A DNA stretch of 64,000 nt from Cryobacterium sp. Y50 (GTDB lineage Bacteria > Actinomycetota > Actinomycetes > Actinomycetales > Microbacteriaceae): positions 1-64,000 of the forward strand of contig NZ_PJJM01000104.1 of the NCBI RefSeq assembly GCF_002929805.1. Reading direction: 5' to 3'. The stretch's first letter is position 1. Each line of letters begins with the position of its first letter. The position numbers and the translations under genes are program-made. The notes beneath the pieces were generated by a model. The model had not been told where the DNA came from. It did not search any database and saw only the letters and a list, made by a program, of their open reading frames with translations. This document shows positions 30,013 through 40,143 of the stretch, in pieces.

Positions 30013-32841
30013 TCAGCCGTGCAGCAGACGCCAGATGCGGTCGCGGGACATGGGCAGCTCCGTCGGACGGATGCCGATCGCATCGCGCACGGCGTTGGCT
30101 AGCGCCGGCGCGACCGGGTTGTAGGTTGACTCGCTCATGGACTTGGCGCCGTAGGGCCCGAGCACGTCGTGACTCTGCGCAAAGTAGACCTCGGTGACCG
30201 GTAGATCCGCGAGCTGGGGAACGTGGTAGTTGCGCAGTACCCGCGTGGTCACCGCTCCGGCGTCGTCGAGTACGACCTCCTCGAACAGGGCGGTGCCGAG
30301 CGCCTGCGCGACTCCACCCTCGATCTGCCCGCGACACTGCTCGGGGTTCATCACGAAGCCGGCATCGGCGGCCTGGATCGACTGCAGAATGCGCACCTCG
30401 CCGGTGTCGGTGTTCACGGCCACGCGAAACGCGTGCACGTTGAAGGCGAGGGAGCGCAGCGCCCCGTCTTCGCGCCGCACAGCGGTGAGATCGACATCGT
30501 TGGCACCGGCCCAGCTGGCTAGTTCACTCAGGGTGACGAACGCGGCGCTCGCGCGCACCCCCTCCCGCTCGAGCTGCCAGGTCAGATCGGCAGCCCCGCT
30601 GTACACCGCCGCTGCACCGACCAGGGACTCGGCCAGCGCGGTCGCCGCGGCGAGTACGGCCTTGCCGGCCACGACGACCCCGGCCGAACCGAACGCTCCG
30701 GAATCGTAACCGGCAGCAGCCGTGTCGGAGTGCACCAGATCGATGCGGTCGACAGAAGTGTGCAGCGCCGTTGCGGCGATCTGCGCGTGCACGGTCGTGG
30801 TGCCGTTGCCGAATTCGGTCGTGCCGACCCGCACCAGGTAGCGTCCGTTCGCGAGAAGCTGAACGGATGCCTGGGAGCGGTGGCCGCGCGGCGGAGTGGT
30901 CGCGATCATCGACGATGCCATGCCGGAGCCGACTTTCCACTGGGCGCCGGAGGGTGCGACGGCCCGATTGCCGCGCTTGAGCGCCGCTTCGGCGAGGTCG
31001 AGGCACTGATCGAGGCCGTAGCTTCCGAAGATTAGGTCTGGCCCTTCCTCGTGCGTGGCGACGAGCGGGTCGCCAGGCTGCACCGAGTTCAGCCGGCGCA
31101 GTTCGAACGGGTCCACGGCCAGTTCCCGGGCCAGTTCGTCGAGCGCGCTTTCGATTGCGAAGATGATCTGGCCGAGGCCGTAGCCGCGGAAGGCGCCCGA
31201 CGGCGGGTTATTCGTATAGACGCTCTGGGCATCCACTCTCTTGTTGGGCACGTTGTAGAGCGCGACGGACTCGCTCGTGCCGTGGAACATCACGCCGGGG
31301 CCGTGGTTGCCGTAGGCGCCGGTGTCGGCGAGTACGCCCAGTTTCAGCGCGGTTAGGCGGCCATCGGCGGTGGCGCCGACGGTCACGTCGATAGTCATCG
31401 GGTGCCGGGTCGGGGCGATCGTGAGTTCGTCGGTGCGGGTGTATTCGTACTGTACCGGCTGGCCGGTAGTGAGCACGGCGAGGGTGACGAGGTCTTCGGT
31501 GAGCAGCTCTTGCTTGCCGCCGAAACCGCCGCCGACCCGGGCCGTGAACACGCGCACTCCGGCCGGGTCGAGGTCGAACAGTCGGCAGATCTCCTTCTGC
31601 ACCAGGAACGGAACCTGCGAGCTCGTACGCAGCACCAGCCGGTCGCCGTCGATCCAGCCGATCGTGCCGTGGGTTTCGAGGTGGGTGTGCGAAATGCGCT
31701 GGGTCTGCCAGCTGCCGGAGATGACGGTGGTCGCCTCGGCGAGTCCGGCTGTCACATTGCCGAATTCGCCGTGCAGTTCGGCGACGAGGTTGCGTCCGGG
31801 GTTCGCCAGGCGGGACACGACCGGGTCTTTGTCGCCGTGCACTTGTGGTGCACCCGGCATACCAGCCAGCCGAGGGTCGAACACGGCGCCCCGCAACTCA
31901 TACTCGACGTCGATCAGCCGGCAGGCCGCCTCGGCGATCGCGACCGAGTCGGCGACAACGGCCGCGACCCGCTGCCCGCGAAAGCGCAGCGTCTGGTCGA
32001 AGATGAGGGTGTCGTCGGGGTCGTCGAAACGGCTCTCGTGCCGCGCGGTCGAAAATAGGGTCGTCGGCGAGTCGGCGTGGGTCAGCACCCGGTGCACCCC
32101 CGGCAGCGCGGCCGCCTTTGACGCATCAAGAGAGCGGATGCGCGCGTGCGCGTGTGGACTCCCCAACACCGCCAGGTGCAGCAGCCCGGCAACGGAAACG
32201 TCAAGGGTGTACGGCTCGAGCCCGCTGACCACGCGCTCACCGGCGGGGGCGCCGGGGGAGGTGCCGACGAGCCCGGCGGCCCGACCGGTCGCGCGTACCG
32301 GCCCAAGACTTGATGCTTCGGCGTGCTCACGTGGCTGCCCCGCGTGGCAGACGCCTTCCGGCGGGGTGTGCTGGCCACCAATCGCCTCGTTGATCGAGCG
32401 ATAACCGGTGCAGCGGCAGAGGTTTCCCTTAAGCAGACGGGGTAGGTCGTCGAGGTGGGCGTCGGCATCCGCTTCAAGGGCGGCGGCCGTGACGACCATG
32501 CCGGGCGTGCAGAAGCCGCATTGGAAGCCGGCGGAGTCGACGAAGCGTTGCTGAACGGGCGCGAGGTTGCCGGGCTGGCCGAGGCCGGCCGCGGTCGTGA
32601 TCTGCTTTCCGGCGGCACGGTAAGCCGGAAAAATGCAGGAGTGCACGGGCGTGCCGTCGACCTGAACCGTGCAGGCGCCGCAGTCGCCGGTGTCGCAGCC
32701 CTTCTTCACCTCGAAGTGTTCGTGATCGCGCAGCACGGTGCGCAGGCACTGGCCGGGTCTGGGCGTCGCCTCAACCCGGGTGCCGTTGACCTCGAAAATG
32801 ACGGTGTCGACGGCCTCGATTCTTGCCTGTTCCAACGTCAT
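30013..32841 (-). CDS. Xanthine dehydrogenase, fused 2Fe-2S and molybdenum subunit
   Basis: The 942-residue protein combines two parts often encoded separately. Residues 1 to about 160 form the 2Fe-2S domain with [11 protein letters not shown] (Cys 49, 54, 57), Cys 69, [10 protein letters not shown] and LCRCTGY. The remainder is the large molybdenum subunit with [45 protein letters not shown] and [10 protein letters not shown] near the C-terminus. The enzyme oxidises hypoxanthine and xanthine to urate. The start at 32841 forms an ATGA overlap with the FAD-subunit gene upstream. Guanine deaminase downstream delivers its substrate, and the mocA-like gene may deliver its cofactor. Other xanthine-dehydrogenase-family substrates are possible. 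Confidence 0.9.
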   Translation of the reverse strand: MTLEQARIEAVDTVIFEVNGTRVEATPRPGQCLRTVLRDHEHFEVKKGCDTGDCGACTVQVDGTPVHSCIFPAYRAAGKQITTAAGLGQPGNLAPVQQRFVDSAGFQCGFCTPGMVVTAAALEADADAHLDDLPRLLKGNLCRCTGYRSINEAIGGQHTPPEGVCHAGQPREHAEASSLGPVRATGRAAGLVGTSPGAPAGERVVSGLEPYTLDVSVAGLLHLAVLGSPHAHARIRSLDASKAAALPGVHRVLTHADSPTTLFSTARHESRFDDPDDTLIFDQTLRFRGQRVAAVVADSVAIAEAACRLIDVEYELRGAVFDPRLAGMPGAPQVHGDKDPVVSRLANPGRNLVAELHGEFGNVTAGLAEATTVISGSWQTQRISHTHLETHGTIGWIDGDRLVLRTSSQVPFLVQKEICRLFDLDPAGVRVFTARVGGGFGGKQELLTEDLVTLAVLTTGQPVQYEYTRTDELTIAPTRHPMTIDVTVGATADGRLTALKLGVLADTGAYGNHGPGVMFHGTSESVALYNVPNKRVDAQSVYTNNPPSGAFRGYGLGQIIFAIESALDELARELAVDPFELRRLNSVQPGDPLVATHEEGPDLIFGSYGLDQCLDLAEAALKRGNRAVAPSGAQWKVGSGMASSMIATTPPRGHRSQASVQLLANGRYLVRVGTTEFGNGTTTVHAQIAATALHTSVDRIDLVHSDTAAAGYDSGAFGSAGVVVAGKAVLAAATALAESLVGAAAVYSGAADLTWQLEREGVRASAAFVTLSELASWAGANDVDLTAVRREDGALRSLAFNVHAFRVAVNTDTGEVRILQSIQAADAGFVMNPEQCRGQIEGGVAQALGTALFEEVVLDDAGAVTTRVLRNYHVPQLADLPVTEVYFAQSHDVLGPYGAKSMSESTYNPVAPALANAVRDAIGIRPTELPMSRDRIWRLLHG

Positions 32842-33653
32842 GAGCACCTTCCAGCGAGTTCCGCGCGAATCTCTTCTCCCAGCAGCAGACCCATCGCGCG
32901 TCGCCAGTCGGCGGCGCCGTGGGCGTCGGTGAACCAGCAGTCGATCGCACCTATATCGTCGGCCAGAACGTCGGCGGTGGGCACTTGCGCATACCGCAAC
33001 TGCACCGGATGCAGGGTCGCTGCCGTGACCGTGAGCACGAACAAGCCGTCGGCGTGCAGCCGCCCGGCGAGTACCGCGCCCGAGCGCCCGAGCGGTGACA
33101 GAGCAATCTTGCGATACGCCGTCGTGGCCTGCAGCGCGGCCAGCGGCACGTGAATGGAGCGCAGCACATCTTGCGGCCCGAGCACGTTGGTCATATTTCC
33201 GGTCACGAAGGACCGGGCTGAAACGATCTCATCGGTGCCGTCACCCCGCCAGATGAGCAGCTCGGCGTCGAGCGCGACGGCCAGGGTGATCATGGGCCCG
33301 GCCGGAAGCGCGGTAGCCAGATTGCCGCCGATCGTGGCAACATTCCAAACCTTAAACGAGCCGAACAGGGCCGTGCAGCACTGATAGAAAAGCGGATGCG
33401 CCGCCCAGCCCTTCTGCATCGGCAGCCGAGACAGCTCGGTGAAGGTGCAGGTCGCGGCAATCTCGAGGTAATCATTCGTGATCGTCAGCGCCGGCCATCC
33501 GAAGGTTTGCAGGTCGACCAGGCCGGTGAGGTGGGCGCGCGGGTCGGCGAACAGCTCGGATCCGCCGGCCAGCGGCACGACGGTCGGTCCGAGGGCGTCA
33601 AGATCGCTGCGCTGCAGAGCAGGGATGATTCGGGTTACAGTACTCAAGTCCAT
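32838..33653 (-). CDS. Xanthine dehydrogenase FAD-binding subunit
   Basis: This is a 271-residue medium subunit of the xanthine dehydrogenase/CO dehydrogenase family. It carries the FAD pyrophosphate loop in [25 protein letters not shown] and the second family motif [23 protein letters not shown], the usual TIGGNL segment. The N-terminal start at ATG 33653 has GGAG four bases upstream, better than longer readings. It is translationally coupled to the fused Fe-S/molybdenum subunit gene by an ATGA overlap. The upstream region carries two sets of short tandem repeats. Confidence 0.9.
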   Translation of the reverse strand: MDLSTVTRIIPALQRSDLDALGPTVVPLAGGSELFADPRAHLTGLVDLQTFGWPALTITNDYLEIAATCTFTELSRLPMQKGWAAHPLFYQCCTALFGSFKVWNVATIGGNLATALPAGPMITLAVALDAELLIWRGDGTDEIVSARSFVTGNMTNVLGPQDVLRSIHVPLAALQATTAYRKIALSPLGRSGAVLAGRLHADGLFVLTVTAATLHPVQLRYAQVPTADVLADDIGAIDCWFTDAHGAADWRRAMGLLLGEEIRAELAGRCS

Positions 33654-33752
33654 GGGGCTCCGTCGAGTGCCGGGAGGGGCCAAGCAGTGTCAGGCTGAGC
33701 GTGGCCGGGTCGAGCCGTGCGAGCGACCATGGGCGCACGGTAATGGGGGATG

Positions 33753-33811
33753 CACAGTAGCAAAGATGGACAGAAGTAAAGATGCACAGTAGTAAAGATG
33801 TACAGAAGAGG
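33753..33811. repeat. 16-base tandem repeats upstream of xdh operon
   Basis: Three and a half head-to-tail copies of a 16-base unit are present: CACAGTAGCAAAGATG, GACAGAAGTAAAGATG, CACAGTAGTAAAGATG and a partial TACAGAAGAGG. The array starts 100 bases upstream of the xanthine dehydrogenase FAD-subunit gene and is AT-richer than its surroundings, so it may be promoter/operator sequence on the minus strand. Confidence 0.8.
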
Positions 33812-33867
33812 CTACCTCACGAACCATGCAGCAGAATAACGCGACGATGTCAGGCAGATTTCGGGCC

Positions 33868-33903
33868 GATCGAAGCACCGATCGAAGCACCGGTCGAAGT
33901 GCC
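33868..33903. repeat. 12-base tandem repeat in DUF2017-xdh intergenic region
   Basis: GATCGAAGCACC occurs twice in tandem followed by GGTCGAAGTGCC, with a further partial copy (ATCGAAGCGCC) about 20 bases on. It lies between the end of the DUF2017 gene and the xdh operon; its role is unknown. Confidence 0.75.
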
Positions 33904-33939
33904 GATGAAACATGCATCGAAGCGCCGAAATCTCGGCGG

Positions 33940-34500
33940 TCAGACGTCGATCGAGTAGACCAGTTCTTCCTGCAACATGCCCAGCCAGTCGTACAGTTCG
34001 CGCAGGAACGGAGTGTCTTCGGTGGCGAGGTGCACCACGCCATCGGGGGAGATCTGCAGTCGGTCGGCCAGCGTCAGCCGCAGGTCGGTGAGGCTGCGCA
34101 GCCAGGCTTGCACGGCGTCCGGGGCGAGCCTGATCGTGATCGGCTGGCGATGCTCGGTGTCGGTAGCAGCGGTATCCGTTTCGGCAGCGGCATCTTCTTC
34201 GCCAGCACTGAGGCCGAGGGTGTTGATCACGATTTGTGCGTTGAGCGCCTTGCGCTCGAGCAGGTTGACCGAGGTATACCGGCGAAACTCGGCCGCCGCT
34301 TCGTCATCGTCGCGGTAGGCGTCAGGCAGCAGCCGGGCGAAGATTCCGTCACTTTCGGCGAGCTCGGGGTCGGCGCTGCCGGAGTCGAGCATTTCCAGAA
34401 GCTGTTTGGTGGCCAGGCGCAGCAGGTCGGCCTCGATCGGTTCGAACCGGCCAAGCAGGGCGCCGTCCTCCTGCGCGGTGAACCGACGCACGGCGTTCAT
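33940..34500 (-). CDS. DUF2017 family protein
   Basis: This 186-residue protein shows the DUF2017 pattern: an N-terminal helix ([26 protein letters not shown]), [21 protein letters not shown], and a C-terminal helix ending [20 protein letters not shown]. The function of the family is unknown, but in actinobacteria it almost always lies next to clpS. Here its start overlaps the clpS stop (ATGA), so both come from one message and a link to Clp-dependent proteolysis is reasonable. An acidic Ala/Asp/Thr linker at about residues 102-117 separates two halves. Confidence 0.9.
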   Translation of the reverse strand: MNAVRRFTAQEDGALLGRFEPIEADLLRLATKQLLEMLDSGSADPELAESDGIFARLLPDAYRDDDEAAAEFRRYTSVNLLERKALNAQIVINTLGLSAGEEDAAAETDTAATDTEHRQPITIRLAPDAVQAWLRSLTDLRLTLADRLQISPDGVVHLATEDTPFLRELYDWLGMLQEELVYSIDV

Positions 34501-34781
34501 TCCTCGGCCTTGGCAAGCGTGGCCCAGAGGCCGTAGCCGTGCATGGCTTCGACGTGGCGTTCCATCGATTCGCGGTTGCCGGTCGCCACGACGGCCCGCC
34601 CGTTGTTGTGTACCTGCAGCATGAGCCGCTCGGCTTCTTCGGGCGTGACGCCGAAGTAGCTGCGAAAAACGTAGGCGACATAGGACATGAGGTTGATCGG
34701 GTCGTCCCAGACCAGGGTCACCCAGGGGCGGTCGAGTGCGACCGACTCGCGCAGCTCGGTTTGTTCGGCAGTCTTGGTCAC
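34497..34781 (-). CDS. clpS: ATP-dependent Clp protease adaptor ClpS
   Basis: ClpS is the N-degron recognin that delivers substrates with bulky N-terminal residues to ClpAP/ClpCP. The 94-residue sequence has the conserved core [20 protein letters not shown], followed by [18 protein letters not shown] and a C-terminal helix ending HGYGLWATL. The Asp-Asp-Pro-x-Asn segment and the His of VHNNG are the expected residues of the binding groove. It is coupled to DUF2017 downstream and divergent from sufS with a gap of only 97 bases. Confidence 0.96.
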   Translation of the reverse strand: MTKTAEQTELRESVALDRPWVTLVWDDPINLMSYVAYVFRSYFGVTPEEAERLMLQVHNNGRAVVATGNRESMERHVEAMHGYGLWATLAKAEE

Positions 34782-34878
34782 CCGCTAAGCCTCACACGCT
34801 CCCAACGCGTTTTCCACCGTTTGGTCATACTCGCACTGCGCGGCGCCCGCGTTCGGGTCGAGGGAATATCCTTGGTGT

Positions 34879-36240
34879 ATGACGTTTATCGCTCCATCGT
34901 CCGCAAGCTCCACTGCACAGCACCGCGAAACTGCACAGCACCGCGAAACTGCCCCGCTGACCAACACCGCAGTGGAGCGCATTCGCAACGATTTTCCGGT
35001 GCTGCATCAAAGCGTGAACGGGCATCCGCTCACCTATCTGGATTCCGGCGCGACCTCGCAGAACCCGATCAGCGTGATGGAAGCGGAGCAGGAGTACTAC
35101 GAGCAGCGCAACGCTGCCGTGCACCGTGGAGCCCACACGCTGGCCGTCGACGCGACCGAGGTGTTCGAAGCGGCCCGCGAGACGGTCGCCGCGTTCGTCG
35201 GCGCCCGGGGCGACGAGATCGTCTGGACCTCCAACGCCACCGAGGGCATCAACCTGCTGGCCTACAGCTTCTCCAACGCCTCGCTCGGCCTCGGCGGCCG
35301 GGCGGCCCGGCGATTCAGCCTTGGCGCTGGCGACGAGATCGTGGTCACCGAGATGGAACACCACGCCAACCTCATTCCCTGGCAGCAACTCGCGCTGCGC
35401 ACCGGCGCCACGCTGCGCTTCATTCCCGTTCTCGATGACGGCACTCTCGACCTGCTTTCCGCAGCGGATGTTGTCGGCCCCCACACCAGACTGCTCGCCT
35501 TCACGCATGGCTCGAACGTCACCGGAACCCTGAACCCGGTGGCCGAACTCGTCGCCCTGGCCCGTAAGGTCGGCGCGCTTGTCGTGCTCGACGCCTGCCA
35601 GACCGTGCCGCACCTGCCGGTCGACGTCAAGGCGCTCGACGTGGACTTCGCGGTCTTCTCGGGTCATAAGATGCTCGGTCCGACCGGTATCGGCGCGCTC
35701 TATGGCAAGGCCGACCTGCTCGCCGACATGCCGCCGTTTTTGACCGGGGGGTCGATGATCACGACCGTGAACATGCAGACGGCCGAATTTCAGGCGCCGC
35801 CGCAGCGCTTCGAAGCCGGCACCCAGCGCATCTCCCAGGCGATCGCCCTAGCGGCGGCCGTCGACTACCTGCGCGAAACCGGCATGGATCGGGTCGCCGC
35901 CTGGGAGGCCCAGCTCGGCCAGCGCCTGGTCGCCGGCCTCGCGGAGATTGACGGCGTACGCCTGCTCGGCCCCGGACTCGGCGTGGAGCGCCTGGGACTT
36001 ACCGCCGTCGATGTCGCCGGTGTGCACGCCCACGATGTCGGCCAGTTTCTCGACGACGCCGGCATCGCCGTTCGCGTCGGCCACCACTGCGCCCAACCCC
36101 TGCACCGCCGACTGGGCGTGACCGCCTCGACCCGGGCCAGCACGTACCTGTACAACACGACCGACGAGGTCGACCTGTTTCTGGCCACCCTCGCCGAGGT
36201 CGCGCCGTTCTTCGGCGTGAACGGGGCAGTCAAGCGATGA
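34879..36240 (+). CDS. sufS: SufS-type cysteine desulfurase
   Basis: This PLP enzyme (453 residues) takes sulfur from L-cysteine for iron-sulfur cluster assembly. Clear motifs are FPVLHQSVNGHPLTYLDSGATSQNP, NAAVHRGAHTLA, THGSNVTGTLNPV, the PLP lysine in DFAVFSGHKMLGPTGIGALYG, and the catalytic Cys segment VRVGHHCAQPLHRRLGV. An N-terminal extension contains two copies of AQHRET, encoded by an 18-base tandem duplication (about 34914-34950). Its end overlaps sufU by ATGA. The usual sufBCD genes are not next to it. Confidence 0.94.
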   Translation: MTFIAPSSASSTAQHRETAQHRETAPLTNTAVERIRNDFPVLHQSVNGHPLTYLDSGATSQNPISVMEAEQEYYEQRNAAVHRGAHTLAVDATEVFEAARETVAAFVGARGDEIVWTSNATEGINLLAYSFSNASLGLGGRAARRFSLGAGDEIVVTEMEHHANLIPWQQLALRTGATLRFIPVLDDGTLDLLSAADVVGPHTRLLAFTHGSNVTGTLNPVAELVALARKVGALVVLDACQTVPHLPVDVKALDVDFAVFSGHKMLGPTGIGALYGKADLLADMPPFLTGGSMITTVNMQTAEFQAPPQRFEAGTQRISQAIALAAAVDYLRETGMDRVAAWEAQLGQRLVAGLAEIDGVRLLGPGLGVERLGLTAVDVAGVHAHDVGQFLDDAGIAVRVGHHCAQPLHRRLGVTASTRASTYLYNTTDEVDLFLATLAEVAPFFGVNGAVKR

Positions 36241-36770
36241 GCGACCTGCAGACTCTCTACCAGACCATCATTCTGGAGCACTCCAAAGCCAGGCACGGAG
36301 CCGTCAACCTCGCGCCGCTAGCCGACGCCGTATCCCACGGCGCCGCGAGCGGCCTGCGCGTGGCCGAATCGCACCAGATCAACACGACCTGCGGCGACGA
36401 GGTGACGCTGCGCGTCTCGCTCGGCGCTGGTGCTTCTACCAAGACGGATGCCGTTGACTCGGCCGCTGGCGCTTCAACGGATACCTCGGTGTTCGATCTG
36501 GTCTGGGCCGGGGAGGGCTGCTCGATCTCGCAGGCATCCACTTCGATTCTGACGGATACGCTGCGCGGCCTCAGTGTGACCGAGGCCCGCGCTCTGCTCG
36601 ACAACTTTCGTGAGATGCTGCGCTCGCGCGGCAAGATCGAGCCCGACGAAGAGATTCTCGGCGACGCCGCGGCGTTCGGGGGAGTCTCGCGCTATCCGGC
36701 CAGGGTCAAGTGCGCCATGCTGCCGTGGGTAGCCTTCGAGGTTGCGCTGATCGAGGCTGAGTCGCGCTAG
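36237..36770 (+). CDS. sufU: SufU-type Fe-S assembly scaffold/sulfur acceptor
   Basis: SufU receives sulfur from SufS and in Gram-positives acts as a zinc-containing sulfurtransferase. The 177-residue protein starts LYQTIILEHSKARHG and has the three conserved Cys in NTTCGDEVTLRV, GEGCSISQAST and RVKCAMLPW, plus the acidic Asp after the first Cys. A low-complexity Ala/Ser/Thr insertion (about residues 62-82) is not typical of the family. It is translationally coupled to sufS. Confidence 0.94.
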   Translation: MSDLQTLYQTIILEHSKARHGAVNLAPLADAVSHGAASGLRVAESHQINTTCGDEVTLRVSLGAGASTKTDAVDSAAGASTDTSVFDLVWAGEGCSISQASTSILTDTLRGLSVTEARALLDNFREMLRSRGKIEPDEEILGDAAAFGGVSRYPARVKCAMLPWVAFEVALIEAESR

Positions 36771-36827
36771 TTGACAGCGCCACCCAGAAGATGGCCTCTC
36801 ACGCAGAAAGCTCGGCGTGCGGAGCAA

Positions 36828-37271
36828 TTAGGCGGCGAGGGCCCCGAGCTCGGCGCGCAGGGGCCAGTCCTGGCTGTCGAGAATGACCTGGGCGCAGATG
36901 CCGGTCAGCGCGTTGACCACGATCGGAGCCATGAGGTTCACCGTCGTCGTCTCTTCACCGGGGTTGACCACGACGAGTACGATCGCATCGGCCGGGGCCA
37001 CGATCGCGAGGGCGTCGGACTGCTCGCTCGAGATCACGGGGGAGTAGTCGGGCAGGTATACCCCGGCGTCGAGCACGAACATGCGCGTCTCGGGCTCGGC
37101 TTCTGCCTGCAGTGAGTACAGCCCGGTAGCGCCCTCGATCTCGCTCAGTCGAAAGTCCGTGTGCGGATCGAGCCCGGGCGGCGGAGTGACGAAGCTCAGC
37201 AGCGGGCTGACCAACGCAACGCTCGGCGACTCTGTACTTGGCGACACGGGGGGCATCGGAGAAGTGCTCAT
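36828..37271 (-). CDS. fliW: Flagellar assembly factor FliW
   Basis: FliW binds newly made flagellin and, when free, sequesters the translational repressor CsrA, so flagellin level is homeostatically controlled (known from Bacillus subtilis). The 147-residue sequence carries LLSFVTPPPGLDPHTDFRLSEIEG, LYSLQAEAEPETRMFVLD and a C-terminal TTVNLMAPIVVNALTGICAQVIL, the family pattern. The N-terminus has a short Pro/Ser extension. It overlaps the flgL end by ATGA. No csrA lies beside it, but the flagellin leaders in this window carry candidate CsrA sites. Confidence 0.93.
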   Translation of the reverse strand: MSTSPMPPVSPSTESPSVALVSPLLSFVTPPPGLDPHTDFRLSEIEGATGLYSLQAEAEPETRMFVLDAGVYLPDYSPVISSEQSDALAIVAPADAIVLVVVNPGEETTTVNLMAPIVVNALTGICAQVILDSQDWPLRAELGALAA

Positions 37272-38176
37272 CGGAGAAAGTCCATCAGTGTGGGCTGCAG
37301 CACCTTGGCGGTGACAGCGAGGGCGGATTGGTAGGAAACCTGTTGCAATTGCAGTTCGAGCACAATCTGGGTGAGGTCGACGTCTTCGAGTCCGACGCGT
37401 TGGGTCTCAAGCGCTCCGGTCTTGCTCAGCAGATTCTCCTGCGCGCGTTCAATCTGCACCTGGCGGGCACCGATGGTGGCCCACTCGCTGGTCATCTTGT
37501 CCATTCGGGTGTCAATGTTCCCGAGGTGGCTGCTGATTGAATCCGTGGAGTTGCCGCGCAGGCTCGCGATGACATCGTCGAGCAGATCGAAAACGGATGC
37601 CCCAGCGCTGCCACCGAAAATCGCCGCACCATCGCCATCCACTCGAACTGTCGTGTCAGCACTGATGCGCCGTTCGACGGGGCTATTGGAAATGCCGCTG
37701 CTGCTGTCAATCCCGGTATAGGAATAGTCGGCCTCGAATGCCACGCCGGCATTCGAATTGCCCGCGAACACGCTACGTCCCACATAGGTGGTGTTGGCCT
37801 GGGTGAGCAGCGAGGCCTTGAGTCCTTCGAGCTCGACCGCGATGGCTTCCTTGGCGGTGGCGCTGACGGCGCCGTTGGCACCCTGCACAGTGAGGTTGCG
37901 CACTCGCATCATGATGTCGCTCGTCGCCGACATGGCGGAGTCGATGGTCGTGAGCCAGTTGTCGCCGTCGTTGGCGTTACGGCTGTACTGGCCGGTTGCG
38001 GCCTGCTCGGCGCGCACCGCCATAGCGGATGCCGCAGCCGTCGGGTCGTCGGACGACCGGTTGATGCCCTTGAGCGTGCTGGCTTGTTCCTGCAGCTTGG
38101 ACAGCTGCGCCATGTTTTCTTGCAGGTTGCGCTGGGCCGCGCGCATCTGGGTCTGGCCGGTGACACGGGTGATCAT
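37268..38176 (-). CDS. flgL: Flagellar hook-associated protein 3 (FlgL)
   Basis: FlgL forms the junction between hook and filament. The 302-residue protein starts MITRVTGQTQMRAAQRNLQENMAQLSKLQEQAS, the flagellin-like N-terminal helix of FlgL. It has INRSSDDPTAAASAM, and ends with the paired C-terminal helix (VDLTQIVLELQLQQVSYQSALAVTAKVLQPTLMDFL). The order flgN-flgK-flgL-fliW on one strand with gaps of only a few bases indicates an operon. Confidence 0.95.
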   Translation of the reverse strand: MITRVTGQTQMRAAQRNLQENMAQLSKLQEQASTLKGINRSSDDPTAAASAMAVRAEQAATGQYSRNANDGDNWLTTIDSAMSATSDIMMRVRNLTVQGANGAVSATAKEAIAVELEGLKASLLTQANTTYVGRSVFAGNSNAGVAFEADYSYTGIDSSSGISNSPVERRISADTTVRVDGDGAAIFGGSAGASVFDLLDDVIASLRGNSTDSISSHLGNIDTRMDKMTSEWATIGARQVQIERAQENLLSKTGALETQRVGLEDVDLTQIVLELQLQQVSYQSALAVTAKVLQPTLMDFLR

Positions 38177-38179
38177 GAC

Positions 38180-39622
38180 TTACCTTCCTACCAGTCCGGT
38201 GCGGTTGATCAGGGTATCGAGCATTTCGTCTACGGCCGTCAACACCCGGGCGGCGCCCTGGTACGCGGTCTGGAACATGAGCAGGTTCACGTTCTCTTCG
38301 TCGAGGTCGACCGAGGAATTGGCGAGCTGCTGGCTCGAGGCGTAGGTGGCCGTCGTGCTAGCCAGGTTCGCCTGCTGCAGCTCGGACTGGGTGGCGACGG
38401 CAATGGTCGAGACGAAGTCTGACCACTTGGTATTGGGGGAGTCGACAGCGGCGCCAAACTCGTCGACGGCCTGGCCAGCGCCGAGCTGGGCGATGGCATC
38501 CGCTACGGAACCGTCGTAGGCGCCACCTCCAGCGAGGTCGCCGGCGATAATATCTGAAGCCTTCACCGGAACAACGCTGAGGCCGAGTGCAGGCTGTGTG
38601 CCCGGGGCGAATGTAAAGAACGGGTCCGATAGATCGCCCGAAGCGTTCGTGCCGGTCTCATAAATCGTATTCACATTTTCGGCGAGGTCCTTCGCGAACT
38701 CGTTGTAACCATCCGCTGCCCGCTTGAGGTCGCCTGTCGGAGCCAACAGTGTCAACGCCCCGGCAATCTCGCCGCCGTCGACGACCACGTCAGATGTGCG
38801 CGAATCATCCGCCCACGCCAAGGTGACCTTGGTGCCAGCCATCGCGTCGTCAAGCGTCGTTCCGCCCACCAATTTTAGCGCACTAGCCGTGCCGCCACTG
38901 ACGAGCGCGTTGCCGCCGATCAGTACGTTGACCGTTCCGTCACTCTGCGCCACAACGGATGCCCCGGTGAGCGCCGAAATCGTCGTCGTTAGCAGTTCGC
39001 GCTGGTCGAGCAGTTCGTTGGCGCTGCCACCGGTGGCGAGGGTCGTGCGAATCTGCACGTTGAGGGCGGCCACCTGGCTCGCCGCGGTGTTGAGCTCGGT
39101 GACCATGCTTCCGAGGTCGCCACGCACCGAGGAATACTCGTTGCTGACGGCCTGGTAGCCCTGCGCGATCATGGTGGTGAGTTCTCCGGCGGTAGAGAGG
39201 AGCAATGCTGCGGGAGTGGCCGAGTCCGATCCGTTGGAGAGTTCCTGCCAGCCGGCCCAAAACTCGTCGAGCTTGGCCGAGATGCCGTTCTCGCCGGGCT
39301 CGTTGAGCGAGGTCTCAATGCTGCTCAGGGAGTTGGCGCGCACGGCGGTGTAGCCGGCGGCCGCTGCGGAGTTGCGCACGTGGGCATCCAGCTGGGCATT
39401 GCCGAGGCGGGCGATGCCGTCGACGGAGACACCCTCGCCCACGCGCAGGCCGCTCGTGAGTTGGCCGGTTTCGGCCAGGCTGCCCACGGCCGACGTGGTC
39501 ACCCGTTGACGGGTATAACCGACCGTGTTGGCGTTGGAGATGTTCTGTCCGACAACGTCAAGACCTTTTCTGGCCGCGACGAGTCCCGAGTAGGCCGTGT
39601 TCAGGCCGCTGAAAGTACTCAT
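38180..39622 (-). CDS. flgK: Flagellar hook-associated protein 1 (FlgK)
   Basis: FlgK is the first hook-filament junction protein. The 480-residue sequence begins STFSGLNTAYSGLVAARKGL, then DVVGQNISNANTVGYTRQRV, the standard rod/hook/HAP N-terminus. It ends LLMFQTAYQGAARVLTAVDEMLDTLINRTGLVG, the conserved C-terminal helix. The middle is Ala/Gly/Thr-rich as usual. It lies three bases before flgL and ten bases after flgN on the same strand. Confidence 0.96.
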   Translation of the reverse strand: MSTFSGLNTAYSGLVAARKGLDVVGQNISNANTVGYTRQRVTTSAVGSLAETGQLTSGLRVGEGVSVDGIARLGNAQLDAHVRNSAAAAGYTAVRANSLSSIETSLNEPGENGISAKLDEFWAGWQELSNGSDSATPAALLLSTAGELTTMIAQGYQAVSNEYSSVRGDLGSMVTELNTAASQVAALNVQIRTTLATGGSANELLDQRELLTTTISALTGASVVAQSDGTVNVLIGGNALVSGGTASALKLVGGTTLDDAMAGTKVTLAWADDSRTSDVVVDGGEIAGALTLLAPTGDLKRAADGYNEFAKDLAENVNTIYETGTNASGDLSDPFFTFAPGTQPALGLSVVPVKASDIIAGDLAGGGAYDGSVADAIAQLGAGQAVDEFGAAVDSPNTKWSDFVSTIAVATQSELQQANLASTTATYASSQQLANSSVDLDEENVNLLMFQTAYQGAARVLTAVDEMLDTLINRTGLVGR

Positions 39623-39632
39623 CGCAACGTCC

Positions 39633-40118
39633 TCACAGGTTTCGGTCGAAGATGCGGGCGTTCGTCACCGGGGCGCCGGTCGCTCCGCTCGCGTCGTAAG
39701 TTTTGGCGCCGATGTTCGCGCTGGCCATGGTCTCCTGGGTAGACCGGGCGGCGTTGCGGATGAAGCGTTCGTTGGAGTCGCGCAGTTCTTTGATCTGTGT
39801 AGTGAGATCGCCCATGGCCTTGAGGTGGGCGGCGAAGATTTCACCCCACGGACCGGTCGGGGCGTTGGCGACGAGCTCGCGCAGGGTTGAATCGTCCTGC
39901 GTTCCCCACAGGGTAGCCAGGGCGGCCACTTCGACCGAGCGGCCGAGGCCAGCTTCGCGCACCAGGTTCAAGACCTGTTCGACCTCGCGGGTGGCGTGCT
40001 GGAGCCAGCGTGACTTGCCGCCCTGCAGCAGTAGTTGCTCCTCTTCGAGCTTGAACACCAGCAGTTCCAGGAGTTCTCGTTCGCGCCAGAGCAACGCTGA
40101 GAGTTCATTGGCGCCCAT
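39633..40118 (-). CDS. FlgN-like flagellar export chaperone
   Basis: This 161-residue helical protein starts at ATG 40118, four bases after a strong GGAGG site. The long amphipathic first helix (ELSALLWRERELLELLVFKLEEEQLLLQGG) and its place directly before flgK match FlgN family chaperones, which keep FlgK and FlgL soluble until export. The C-terminus (NIGAKTYDASGATGAP) is similar to actinobacterial FlgN proteins. Sequence conservation in the family is low, so the name relies partly on context. Confidence 0.78.
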   Translation of the reverse strand: MGANELSALLWRERELLELLVFKLEEEQLLLQGGKSRWLQHATREVEQVLNLVREAGLGRSVEVAALATLWGTQDDSTLRELVANAPTGPWGEIFAAHLKAMGDLTTQIKELRDSNERFIRNAARSTQETMASANIGAKTYDASGATGAPVTNARIFDRNL

Positions 40119-40135
40119 GAGTCCTCCAACCACCT

Positions 40136-40143
40136 TTATCGGC
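40136..40143 (-). promoter_or_regulatory. GCCGATAA -10 element upstream of flgN
   Basis: On the minus strand GCCGATAA matches the consensus sigma-28 -10 exactly, about 18 bases before the flgN start. No good -35 was seen at the expected distance, and the implied leader would be very short. Confidence 0.4.

Noticed and set aside
29174..30337. 387-aa minus-strand frame across guaD and the xdh end
   Set aside because: Only a short central part is protein-like (the uricase relic); the rest is out of frame with guaD and xanthine dehydrogenase.
36771..36827. Expected csrA next to fliW
   Set aside because: The gap is only 57 bases and no reading frame in it or around fliW resembles CsrA; the gene must lie outside the window if present.
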